Of a stretch of 64,000 bases of DNA, positions 33,887-41,603 are shown piece by piece (positions within the stretch are counted from its first letter, which is position 1; each line of letters begins with the position of its first letter). This DNA is from Tabrizicola aquatica (GTDB taxonomy: Bacteria; Pseudomonadota; Alphaproteobacteria; Rhodobacterales; Rhodobacteraceae), in contig NZ_PJON01000001.1 in NCBI RefSeq assembly GCF_002900975.1, forward strand, positions 124,001 to 188,000. Reading direction: 5' to 3'. The position numbers and the translations under genes were made by a program. Below the pieces are notes generated by a model that had not been told where the DNA came from, searched no databases, and saw only the letters and a list, made by a program, of their open reading frames with translations.

Positions 33887-35311
33887 TCAGGCGCGGGCGT
33901 AGATGTCTTCGTAGCGGATGATGTCATCCTCGCCGAGGTAGGCGCCGGTCTGGACCTCGATCAGGCGCAGGTCGACTTTGCCGGGGTTGGCCAGACGGTG
34001 CACCTGGCCCAGGTCGATGTAGACCGACTGGTTCTCGGCGACGTTGGAGACGGTGGCCCCTATGGTCACCCGTGCTGTCCCTTCGACGACGACCCAATGC
34101 TCTGACCGGTGCATGTGGCTTTGCAACGAAAGCTCGCCGCCCGGTTTCACGACGATCGACTTGACCTGATAGCGCGGGCCAAGGGCCAGCGTCTCGTAAT
34201 GGCCCCAGGGGCGGAACTCCTTGCGGAAGCCTTCGGCCTGGGCGGCCTTGCGCAGTTTCAGCTCTTTCACCGCCTCGCCGACCGACTGGGTGCTGTCCAG
34301 ATCGGCGATCAGGACCGCATCCCGCGTGGCGATGGCGGCGATGTTGCGCAGGCCGATCCCGACGACCTGGATACCGTCATCTCGGGCCGTCAGCAGGGTG
34401 TCCTGGCAGTCCATCGCAAGGGCCTGGCCACTGGTCGCCACGCCCGCCGCATCGCGCTTGGCGGTTTCCCAGACCGCGCGCCAGCTGCCCAGATCGTTCC
34501 AGCCGATCGAGACCGGGACAACGGTGCCCTTCTCATGTTCCATCACCGCATAGTCGACCGACAGATCGGGGGCCTCGCCATAGCAGGGGCCAAGGCGCAG
34601 GAAGTCGAGGTCGGTCTTTGCCTCGCGGATCGAGCGGCGGACAATGGCGCGCAGCGAACCGGCATGGCGGCCGAAAGCGGCGATCAGCGTCTTGGCCGAG
34701 GCCAGGAAGATGCCGGCGTTCCAGACGTACCGGCCGCTGTCGAGCATGGCCGCGGCAGTGGCGGCGTCGGGCTTTTCCACGAAGCGGGTAAAGGGATGCG
34801 GCAGGCCGTCGGCCGCATGGGCGCTGGCCAGTTCGATATAGCCAAAGCCGGTTTCGGCCCGGTCGGGGCGGATGCCGAAGGTCACGATCTCGCCCCGCGC
34901 GGCGCTGGGGATGGCGGCGGCGACCGCCTTGGCAAAGGTCATCACGTCGGTGATCAGGTGATCGGCCGGGCAGATCAGGACCAGGGCGTCGTGGTCCTGG
35001 GCGTGGATCAGTTCCGCCGCAGCGCAGACGGCGGGGCCGGTGTTGCGCGGTTCAGGCTCGACCACCAGCTTGTGGCCGCGCAGGCCCAGTTCGGCGGTCT
35101 GGTCGGCGACGACAAAGCGGTAGTCATGCGCCGTCAACAGGACCGGCGGGGCGCAGCTGATGTCCTCAAGCCGGCGGATCGTCTGTTGCAGCAGGCTGAC
35201 ATCATCGCCGAAGCGGACAAACTGCTTGGGCATGCTTTTGCGCGAGGCGGGCCAGAGGCGCTTGCCAGAGCCGCCGCAGAGGATGACGGGATGGATCTTG
35301 GGCAGGGACAT
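33887..35311 (-). CDS. manC: Mannose-1-phosphate guanylyltransferase / mannose-6-phosphate isomerase
   Basis: 474-residue bifunctional type II protein. The N-terminal nucleotidyltransferase has PVILCGGSGKRLWPASRK and PKQF, then FVEKPD; the C-terminal cupin isomerase has RPWGHYETL, KPGGELSLQSHMHRSEHWVVVEGTA and related metal-binding His/Glu (shown here as separate short motifs SLQSHMHRSEHW and VVVEGTA). It makes GDP-mannose from mannose-6-phosphate side products. ATG 35311 is chosen for AGGAGA just upstream. First-stage precursor enzyme of the locus. Confidence 0.94.
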   Translation of the reverse strand: MSLPKIHPVILCGGSGKRLWPASRKSMPKQFVRFGDDVSLLQQTIRRLEDISCAPPVLLTAHDYRFVVADQTAELGLRGHKLVVEPEPRNTGPAVCAAAELIHAQDHDALVLICPADHLITDVMTFAKAVAAAIPSAARGEIVTFGIRPDRAETGFGYIELASAHAADGLPHPFTRFVEKPDAATAAAMLDSGRYVWNAGIFLASAKTLIAAFGRHAGSLRAIVRRSIREAKTDLDFLRLGPCYGEAPDLSVDYAVMEHEKGTVVPVSIGWNDLGSWRAVWETAKRDAAGVATSGQALAMDCQDTLLTARDDGIQVVGIGLRNIAAIATRDAVLIADLDSTQSVGEAVKELKLRKAAQAEGFRKEFRPWGHYETLALGPRYQVKSIVVKPGGELSLQSHMHRSEHWVVVEGTARVTIGATVSNVAENQSVYIDLGQVHRLANPGKVDLRLIEVQTGAYLGEDDIIRYEDIYARA

Positions 35312-35321
35312 CGGAAATCTC

Positions 35322-36584
35322 CTAACATTTACGGGGGGCGGCAGAGTGAAGGGCGCGGGCCAGAAGCCAGGCGGCCAGGACGATCTGGAAGGCAAGTTTC
35401 GCGCTGATCAGGGTGGCCAGGCTGTCGGTGCGCAGCAGCAGGACCAGCAGTTGCAGCGGGCAGGCGATGGTCAGGGCCCAGATCCCCCAGCGGTCGCCAA
35501 TCGCGGCAAGATAGGTCGCCAGCAGGTAGCTGAGCGTGAAGGCGGCCGCTGAAAGCGAGACAAAGGGCAGGAACTGGGCCGCCGGCAGGAAGTCGAAGCC
35601 GACCAGGGCCATGACAAGGTCTTCGGGCGCGGCGAAGGCCAGGGTCACCAGGCTGACCGAGACCAGGGCATAAAGCCCGAAGACCGGCCGTGCGGCGCGC
35701 AGCGGGTTGCGCCCGGCGGCGATCTCGGCGGTGACGGTGGGCAGAAGGACGGCCACCAGGCTGAAGCAGGCGAAGAACTGGATGCGCTGGAAGAGGCCCA
35801 GGGCGGCGATGTGGCCCGCATCCTCGGCCCGCAGCAGGGCCTGGGCCAGGATCACGTCGCCATCCATCAGGATGACCTGGGCACCTTGCAGAAGGGCAAA
35901 GGGCAGGGCGGCCAGAAGAAGGGTGCGCTTCAGGTCAGGTGCATCGGCGCTGGGTGCGCCAAGTGCGCGGCGCAGCGGAAGCCAGCCCGCCAGCACCGAC
36001 AGCGCGATGACGGCGGTCACCCCTTGCAGCCCAAGGCCTGCATGCCAGGCGAGCGCGGCCCCGATCAGGCGAACCCACATCTCGACCTGTGCCGACAGGA
36101 TCACGGCGCGTGCGTCCAGTTTGCCGGTGGCCACCCCGCGCGCCAGCGCCAAAGGTAGCGCGAAGGGCAGGCAAAGCAGAAGCAGTGGCAGCAAGCCGAC
36201 CGCATCAAGGCCCAAGGCCGGGCCGATATTGGTGACAAGGGTCAGCGCAATCAGGACCGGCAGGGCCACGAGGGTCACCGTCAGACCGCGCTGCGACAAC
36301 TGCGCCAGGGCCGGCAGCAGCGTCTCGTCCCGGTGGGCGGCGATGCGCTGGCTGACCGCGATTTGCAGCGCGCCAAGGACGGCCATCACCCCAAGGAACA
36401 GGGTCAGAAACGTGGCCAGCTGGCCAAAAAGGATCGGCCCCATCCAGCGGCTGAAGAGAACGTTGAACGCCAGGTTCCCGAGGTTGGCCAGGTTCGCAGA
36501 GAGGAAGATGGCAACAACCGGGCTGGCGCAAAGCGCCGTCGCCATTGTCAGCATGCGGCGTGGGTGGGCTGGGGGGGCGAACAT
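35322..36584 (-). CDS. Polysaccharide flippase-like membrane protein (MATE/Wzx type)
   Basis: 420 residues, almost entirely transmembrane helices (about 12), starting after a short cytosolic MFAPPAHPRR. FSRWMGPILFGQLATFLTL and MDGDVILAQALL are reminiscent of O-antigen flippase/oligosaccharide exporter proteins. Its probable role is to flip a lipid-linked saccharide across the inner membrane. Substrate cannot be read from sequence. It lies directly between the GT2 gene (1-base gap) and manC. Confidence 0.8.
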   Translation of the reverse strand: MFAPPAHPRRMLTMATALCASPVVAIFLSANLANLGNLAFNVLFSRWMGPILFGQLATFLTLFLGVMAVLGALQIAVSQRIAAHRDETLLPALAQLSQRGLTVTLVALPVLIALTLVTNIGPALGLDAVGLLPLLLLCLPFALPLALARGVATGKLDARAVILSAQVEMWVRLIGAALAWHAGLGLQGVTAVIALSVLAGWLPLRRALGAPSADAPDLKRTLLLAALPFALLQGAQVILMDGDVILAQALLRAEDAGHIAALGLFQRIQFFACFSLVAVLLPTVTAEIAAGRNPLRAARPVFGLYALVSVSLVTLAFAAPEDLVMALVGFDFLPAAQFLPFVSLSAAAFTLSYLLATYLAAIGDRWGIWALTIACPLQLLVLLLRTDSLATLISAKLAFQIVLAAWLLARALHSAAPRKC

Positions 36585-36585
36585 G

Positions 36586-37473
36586 TCAGGCCGCCTGTTC
36601 CAGGGCCACGACCAGCGAGCGGTGCACTTGAAGCCCCGCCGGGGCTTGCCGCGGAGTGCGGGCGCGCAGGCCCAGCTTGCGCTCGGCAATCAGACGCAGC
36701 ATGGCGAACCCCGCGCGGCGGATGGCGCGGCCGGTCACCTTGGAGCCCGGAACCTCGGTCCATTCCGGCAGCGGGTATTCGTAGAACGCCCTGCTTTTGC
36801 AGCTGGCGGTGTCAGCGATCCGGCTGAACAGTTCGACGTCGAAGAGCCAGCCTGCCGAGAATGGTTCGGACAAGGCATGAGCCAGGCGCGGGCTCATCCG
36901 CATCAGTTTGGCGCCGCACTGGGTGTCGCCAATCGGCAACCCGACCGCGACACGGGCCATCCTGGCGCAGATGAGCGAGATGATGCGGCGCGTCAGGGTC
37001 CGCGCGACGCGGTGACCCAGAAGCTGAAGGCGTGCGCCATAGACCACTTCGACGTCGTCATACCGGCGGCAGATCCGCAGGAAATCCCCGATCGCATCCA
37101 GAGGCGTGGCAAGGTCTGCGTCCCAATAGCCCAGGAAATCGCAGCCGGTCAGCGCGGCGTAGGCCAATCCCATGCGCACCGCCTCGGCCTTGCCGGAGTT
37201 GCGCGTGAGCGACAGAACCTCGATCCGGTCGGGGTGCTGGGCGTGCAGCCGGTCGAGGACGCCGAGGGTGTCGTCCTTGCTGCCATCATTGACGAAGACA
37301 AATCGCACCCAGGGATTTGCGCACAGGTAGGATGAGAAGGCCGGAAGGTCCAGACGGGCGGCCTCGTTGTAGCAGGGCACGACGATGGCAACGCTGGCGG
37401 GTCGTTCGGCCGGCTCGACATAAAGCGGGATGACGTTGGTGGTGAAGGTGGCGTCGGGTGCGAAAGCGGTCAT
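36586..37473 (-). CDS. Glycosyltransferase family 2
   Basis: 295-residue soluble GT-A enzyme. VAIVVPCYNEAARL is the nucleotide-sugar entry, FVNDGSKDDT carries an acidic metal-binding pair, YWDADLATPLDA is the DxD-like motif, and GDTQCGAKLMRM is typical of dolichyl/undecaprenyl-phosphate sugar transferases. The C-terminus has no membrane helices. ATG 37473 follows an AAGGGGG ribosome site. It begins the operon with flippase, manC and mutase. Confidence 0.92.
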   Translation of the reverse strand: MTAFAPDATFTTNVIPLYVEPAERPASVAIVVPCYNEAARLDLPAFSSYLCANPWVRFVFVNDGSKDDTLGVLDRLHAQHPDRIEVLSLTRNSGKAEAVRMGLAYAALTGCDFLGYWDADLATPLDAIGDFLRICRRYDDVEVVYGARLQLLGHRVARTLTRRIISLICARMARVAVGLPIGDTQCGAKLMRMSPRLAHALSEPFSAGWLFDVELFSRIADTASCKSRAFYEYPLPEWTEVPGSKVTGRAIRRAGFAMLRLIAERKLGLRARTPRQAPAGLQVHRSLVVALEQAA

Positions 37474-37570
37474 GTCGGTCCCCCTTGTTGACTGATCCCA
37501 CTGTGCCAAATTTCTGCCAAGGTGTCGCTCAAGCCTATGTATATGCTGGGTAATCTGACGGATACGCGGG

Positions 37571-37580
37571 CTATCCTTTC
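37571..37580 (-). promoter_or_regulatory. GAAAGGATAG half-box upstream of the GT2 operon
   Basis: On the minus strand GAAAGGATAG (plus-strand 37571-37580) lies 98 bases before the GT2 start. The same decamer is part of the triple half-site element at 45548-45573. Confidence 0.4.
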
Positions 37581-37588
37581 AAGCGGAA

Positions 37589-37610
37589 CGGGGTCCCGAA
37601 TGGGACCCCG
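37589..37610 (-). terminator. Hairpin terminator after the GT4 gene
   Basis: CGGGGTCCC (37589-37597) pairs with GGGACCCCG (37602-37610) over 9 bp, loop GAAT, 32 bases past the GT4 stop on the minus strand. Read on that strand it is followed by TTCCGCTT, a weak U tract. It probably separates the GT4 transcript from the GT2 operon. Confidence 0.65.
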
Positions 37611-37617
37611 CGCACTT

Positions 37618-37631
37618 CTTTCGGATAGGTC
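37618..37631 (-). promoter_or_regulatory. CTTTCGGATAGGTC box, copy 1
   Basis: The 14-mer CTTTCGGATAGGTC at 37618-37631 recurs exactly at 38998-39011. On the minus strand it reads GACCTATCC-GAAAG and lies 145 bases upstream of the GT2 start, beyond the GT4 terminator. Candidate regulator site; see the findings. Confidence 0.5.
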
Positions 37632-37641
37632 GTCTACGAGT

Positions 37642-38874
37642 TCAGGCCGCTGCCTTGGCGGACACAGGCGCGGGGAGCGGGCGCGACTTGGGGCGCTGGG
37701 CGAGGAGGGTCATGTGGACCTCGGCCACCGCGCTGATCGGCATGCCAAGCGCCGCTGCGCGGTTGGCCTCTGCCAGCCGGTCGGCGCAACCGGGATCAGC
37801 CAGGACGCTGGCGATGGCGTCGGCCATGCCCAAGACATCGCCGGGGGCATAGGTCGCGCCGTCGATCCCCTCGTCCCGGCAGACGTCGACGAAATCGCCG
37901 ATGCGCGGAAAGACCGGCACTGCGCCGTAACAGGCGGTCTGGTGCAGGACGCCGGAACTTCCGGTCGTGGTGCTGTAGTCGAAGACGCTGGCCCGCGCCT
38001 CGGCGAAGAAGGTGGGGATATCGTCCTCGGCCACATAGCCGTGGAAGTGCAGCCCCGCCTCACCGGCGCAGCGTTCGGCCACCGAAGCCAGGTAGCCTGG
38101 GGTATTGGGATGGTCGGTCCCGCCGATCACCAGCTCCAGGTCTGCAAAGCCTGGCTGGTCGCGCAAGTGGCGGACCGCGGCGATCAGCGTCTCAAGCCGC
38201 TTGTAGGTGCCGAATTTTCCCATCGTGACGATCCGGTTCGGGCGCAGGTGGGACGGGACCAGGGCGCGGCATTCGGTGTCAAAAGTGCCGTGGGGTACCA
38301 GTATCACCGGCGCACCGGGATAGCGGGCCTTGAGGTCGGCGCGGTAGCTTTCCAGCGTCACGGTCAGGTAGTTGGCCGCCAGCAGGGCCCGGGTGATGAC
38401 CGCCCCACCCAGGCGGACCAGTTTCTGGCGCAGGACCTGGCCCTTGAGTTGGGTCTGTTCCAGATCCACCCCGCTGATCAGGTTGTGCGCGATCACGCCC
38501 GAGGGGATGCCCGCCAGCCGGGCGGCGAGGGGGGCCAGAAGCCCCAGCGCCGCCGGCACTTCGCTGTTGCCGAAGCTGGCCATCTGCAGGTTGAACACTG
38601 CCCCGTCGACCCGCTCGCGGCGCAGCGCCGCCACGATCCGCGCGCCTGCGAGCGGTGAGTTGAAGTCCCAGACCCGGCGGACCCGCAGCTTGGGACCCAG
38701 GTCCAGTTCCGGCAAGGGCGTGGGCAGGCGGTCGGCGATGATGACGACCTCGGCCACATCCGGGCGGGCGGCGAAGGCCTTGGCCAGGTGCAGGCCATAT
38801 TCGTTCAGGGTCTGGGTGCCGGGCGGAAAGGCCGAGACCAGGGCGATGCGGCGGGGCGAGGAAAGGGGGGACAC
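37642..38874 (-). CDS. Glycosyltransferase family 4 (group 1)
   Basis: 410-residue GT-B enzyme. The N-terminal Rossmann half starts RIALVSAFPPGTQTLNEYGLHL, and the C-terminal half has IVTMGKFGTYKRLETLI, LVIGGTDHPNTPGY and the donor-binding TTTGSSGVLHQTACYGAVPV region with the E-x7-E position altered. It transfers an activated sugar onto a growing surface glycan; the specific sugar is unknown. The gene stands alone between two hairpins and two copies of the CTATCC box. Confidence 0.88.
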   Translation of the reverse strand: MSPLSSPRRIALVSAFPPGTQTLNEYGLHLAKAFAARPDVAEVVIIADRLPTPLPELDLGPKLRVRRVWDFNSPLAGARIVAALRRERVDGAVFNLQMASFGNSEVPAALGLLAPLAARLAGIPSGVIAHNLISGVDLEQTQLKGQVLRQKLVRLGGAVITRALLAANYLTVTLESYRADLKARYPGAPVILVPHGTFDTECRALVPSHLRPNRIVTMGKFGTYKRLETLIAAVRHLRDQPGFADLELVIGGTDHPNTPGYLASVAERCAGEAGLHFHGYVAEDDIPTFFAEARASVFDYSTTTGSSGVLHQTACYGAVPVFPRIGDFVDVCRDEGIDGATYAPGDVLGMADAIASVLADPGCADRLAEANRAAALGMPISAVAEVHMTLLAQRPKSRPLPAPVSAKAAA

Positions 38875-38917
38875 GGGCGATGCTCCTGAGACGGGACGGT
38901 TGGGCTAATGGATCGGT

Positions 38918-38951
38918 GGCCGCCCGCCCGGCGTGGTGCGGGCGGGCGGCC
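38918..38951 (-). terminator. Strong GC hairpin between GH-A and GT4 genes
   Basis: GGCCGCCCGCCC (38918-38929) and GGGCGGGCGGCC (38940-38951) make a 12-bp stem with a 10-nt loop, about 58 bases after the hydrolase stop and 43 before the GT4 start on the minus strand. It is probably the terminator or attenuator of the long surface-locus operon. Confidence 0.55.
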
Positions 38952-38997
38952 GGTCCTGTTCCCTTCTTGGCGTGGGCCGCGTCTCAGGTCTTGTGCG

Positions 38998-39011
38998 CTT
39001 TCGGATAGGTC
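38998..39011 (-). promoter_or_regulatory. CTTTCGGATAGGTC box, copy 2
   Basis: Exact second copy of the 14-mer at 37618-37631, in the same orientation, overlapping the stop codon of the GH-A gene (39010-39012) and 124 bases upstream of the GT4 start. The repeated position in front of a glycosyltransferase gene argues for a functional site. Confidence 0.5.
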
Positions 39012-40554
39012 AGGGCGGATCGGTATAGCCGGCAGCAGGGGTGGCCGCACGGGCGGCGGCAAACGCCTTTTCAACGGCTTGCGCGGCCGGTTTCCGGGTG
39101 CCCATGGGGTCGAAAAGCCCGTAGCGGCCTTGCAGGCGCAGGGTCCAGGGCGAGGCCCCGAAGGCGCCGGGATCGGGGTTCTCGAAATCGTGCAAGGTCC
39201 AGACCAGGGCGCCGTCAGCCCCCTGCAAGTGGGTCAGCCGATCCGCCAGCAATCCTGCCTGCGCCGTGGGAGAGCCGGGGACGCCCAGGGCGAAGGTATA
39301 GGAACTTGCGCCGATCTCGGTCACCAGGACGGGCTTGCCTTGGGCGGCGGCGCGGACCGTGGCCAGACGCTCGGCGGTGCCCTCGACGGGCGCATAGTCG
39401 TGGTAGGTGATCGCGTCCAGTTCGGCCGCGAAGGCCTGTGCGGCCGAGGCGCTGGCCCAACCGATGGTCAGGGGCAGGTCGGGGGCAATCGACCGCGACA
39501 GGTGGATCATGGTGGCCAGCCAGGCATCGACCTGGCCCGGTAAATGCGCTTCGCGGTCCAGGTCCGGCTCGTTCTTCAGGTCAACCAGCGCCACGGCGGG
39601 ATGACCGGCCAGAACCGGCAGGACGCGGCGCAGGTAGGCCAGATCCTCGGCCCAAAGGGCGGGCCGATATCCGGGTTTCAGGTCGAAGAGCGTGGGGACG
39701 ACGGCAAGCTGCCGCTCTTCTGCCAGGTCGAGGAAAAGCTTTAGTCGGTCAAGGTTCTTTTGGCCACCGGCATCGGGTCCGAAAGCGGCGGTGGGCAGGA
39801 AGATGCGCACGGAATTGCCGCCAAGGCTGCGGACAAGATCAAGGTCGGCGGCCACGATGGCGGCGTCGAACTCGGGCCAGAAGCGGCGCCAGGGGGTTCG
39901 GGCGGGATAGTAGTTTACCCCGAAAAGGCGCGGTACGGCCCGGTCGGTGCGGGCGACCGCTGGCAGCGGGGCAGAGGCCGTAAGCTCATGGCCGAAGATG
40001 CGCCAGCCGGTCGTCTCGTTGGTCAGGGTGGTACGCACCGCGTCGCGGGTCACCTCCACCCGGTGCAGCGCGCCGTCCCGCAGCGCATAGCGCACGCTCA
40101 GCGCCTCGCCCTCGACCTGCAGGAGAGAGCCGTCGAGATGGAGGAACGTCGGGCGGGCCGAGGTCTCAAGCACCACCATGCGGGTTCCGTCCTGCCAGGC
40201 CTGTGCCGCGGCCAGCGTGGCGCGTTGCAAGGCCTGTCCCGAGAAATGGTCAGCCAGAACCCGGGTTTCCCCCGTGTCCGAGGCGGCGGCAAACGCGCGC
40301 CAGGCCTGGGTCAGCGCCGTGCCGACCAGGTGTTTATCTGTGGGCGCGAAGTCGCGCACCAGGGGCCGCAGGGGTGGCCCCCAGGTCACCGCGGCCGCCG
40401 GAATCTCGACCGGGTCCAGGGCTTCGGTCAGATAGCGATACTCACGCTCGCGGGTCTGCGCGGCGGCGAAGGCGTCGGCGGCAAGCCAAAGGAGCAGCGC
40501 ACCCGCCGCCAGAAACAGGGCGGATGCCAGGGCAAGGGACAGGCGGCGGGTCAT
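39010..40554 (-). CDS. Membrane-anchored clan GH-A glycoside hydrolase
   Basis: 514 residues. An N-terminal membrane helix (LALASALFLAAGALLLWLAADAF) anchors it on the periplasmic side. A non-catalytic front domain (about 45-215) precedes a TIM-barrel: GVNYYPARTPWRRFW, LGGNSVRIFLP, the acid-base Glu in LVDLKNEPDLD, ITYHDYAP, the probable nucleophile Glu in LVTEIGASS and VWTLHDFENP. The order fits GH5/GH39-like clan GH-A enzymes. It may trim or edit the polysaccharide built by this locus; substrate unknown. ATG 40554 overlaps the stop of the gene upstream. Confidence 0.82.
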   Translation of the reverse strand: MTRRLSLALASALFLAAGALLLWLAADAFAAAQTREREYRYLTEALDPVEIPAAAVTWGPPLRPLVRDFAPTDKHLVGTALTQAWRAFAAASDTGETRVLADHFSGQALQRATLAAAQAWQDGTRMVVLETSARPTFLHLDGSLLQVEGEALSVRYALRDGALHRVEVTRDAVRTTLTNETTGWRIFGHELTASAPLPAVARTDRAVPRLFGVNYYPARTPWRRFWPEFDAAIVAADLDLVRSLGGNSVRIFLPTAAFGPDAGGQKNLDRLKLFLDLAEERQLAVVPTLFDLKPGYRPALWAEDLAYLRRVLPVLAGHPAVALVDLKNEPDLDREAHLPGQVDAWLATMIHLSRSIAPDLPLTIGWASASAAQAFAAELDAITYHDYAPVEGTAERLATVRAAAQGKPVLVTEIGASSYTFALGVPGSPTAQAGLLADRLTHLQGADGALVWTLHDFENPDPGAFGASPWTLRLQGRYGLFDPMGTRKPAAQAVEKAFAAARAATPAAGYTDPP

Positions 40555-41603
40555 GGCATCGACCTCGGCGCGGCGGCCTGCCAATCGGCCAGGAAGTCCA
40601 GCATGCCCAGGGGCGAGGTCAGCGTGACGGCGGTGACGCCGGTGCCCGGGGCAATGGGCAGGGTCAGGCTGACCTCGCCATCGCGGATCCAGCCGGCTTC
40701 GGTGATGGTGGTGCCGTCGCCCAGGGCCAGGGCCAGCGTCACCGGTGCGCCATCGTTCAGCGTATAGCCGTCGGTCGTCAGGAACGGGCCCAGGCGGACG
40801 TCCACGGCGGCGACCAGGGGCAGGGCGGTCACCTCCAGGTTCGGGCGGCCGACCGGCTGGGGGGCAAGGATGGCAAGTCCGGTTTCGTCCGAAGTTCGGG
40901 ACCCGAGCGCAAGCTGCGCCGTGGCCGGGCCGGCGATGTCGCGTGCGATGAAGCGTGCCCCGATGCGATCTTGCAGCGCCAAGCCGTAGGCAACGCTGTG
41001 GCTGCCGTCTTCGTGCTGCAAGATCACGCTGGCCGCTGTGCCCTCGGGCAGGGGGTTGCCGAAGCGATCCGTCAGCTTGGCCGAGGCGATTTCGAAGAAT
41101 GTTTCGCCGGTAACGTTGGACTGGACCTTTTCCAGGGCTGGAGCGACCGAGGCGAGGTCGGCCGTGACGCCAAGCATGGCCTTGGGGCTTTGCCGGTCGC
41201 CTGCGGTGGCGCCTGCGAAAACCTCGCCCGCGCGGGTCATTGGTGGGACAAGGAGATCGGCAATCCCGCCCCGGGTCGGCGTCGGAAAGGGAGTGCCATC
41301 GACGGTCACGCTGGCCGGGGTCCCATCCGCGACCAGATTGCCATGCCGGTCAAGGACAAGGGCCACGACATGCCCGGGGTCCTTGCCCGCGACCAGGCTT
41401 TTCGGGCCAGCCAGGATCAGCACCCGGTCAGGCCCGGCAGCAGCGACCAGTCCGGCCGAGGTCCAGCCGGCCCAAGACTGACGCCCGGGCGCGCTTGTGG
41501 GGTCGTACAGGCCAAAGGCATCGGCAATCAGCGTCTGGGAGGCGGCGGTTCCAGCCAGCGGCAGGGCGATGAGAAGCGGGAGAAGGCTAGAATAACGGGT
41601 CAT
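40551..41603 (-). CDS. Secreted protein of unknown function
   Basis: 350 residues with a signal peptide (LLPLLIALPLAGTAASQ). The mature part is predominantly beta with Gly/Asp turns (VLDRHGNLVADGTPASVTVDG, shown one residue beyond a turn; LTDRFGNPLPEGTAASV), the pattern of successive immunoglobulin-like or bacterial Ig-type sandwich domains. No catalytic motif is apparent. Coupled by overlap to the large membrane protein upstream (17 bases) and the GH-A enzyme downstream (4 bases), it likely forms part of the same periplasmic complex. Confidence 0.75.
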   Translation of the reverse strand: MTRYSSLLPLLIALPLAGTAASQTLIADAFGLYDPTSAPGRQSWAGWTSAGLVAAAGPDRVLILAGPKSLVAGKDPGHVVALVLDRHGNLVADGTPASVTVDGTPFPTPTRGGIADLLVPPMTRAGEVFAGATAGDRQSPKAMLGVTADLASVAPALEKVQSNVTGETFFEIASAKLTDRFGNPLPEGTAASVILQHEDGSHSVAYGLALQDRIGARFIARDIAGPATAQLALGSRTSDETGLAILAPQPVGRPNLEVTALPLVAAVDVRLGPFLTTDGYTLNDGAPVTLALALGDGTTITEAGWIRDGEVSLTLPIAPGTGVTAVTLTSPLGMLDFLADWQAAAPRSMP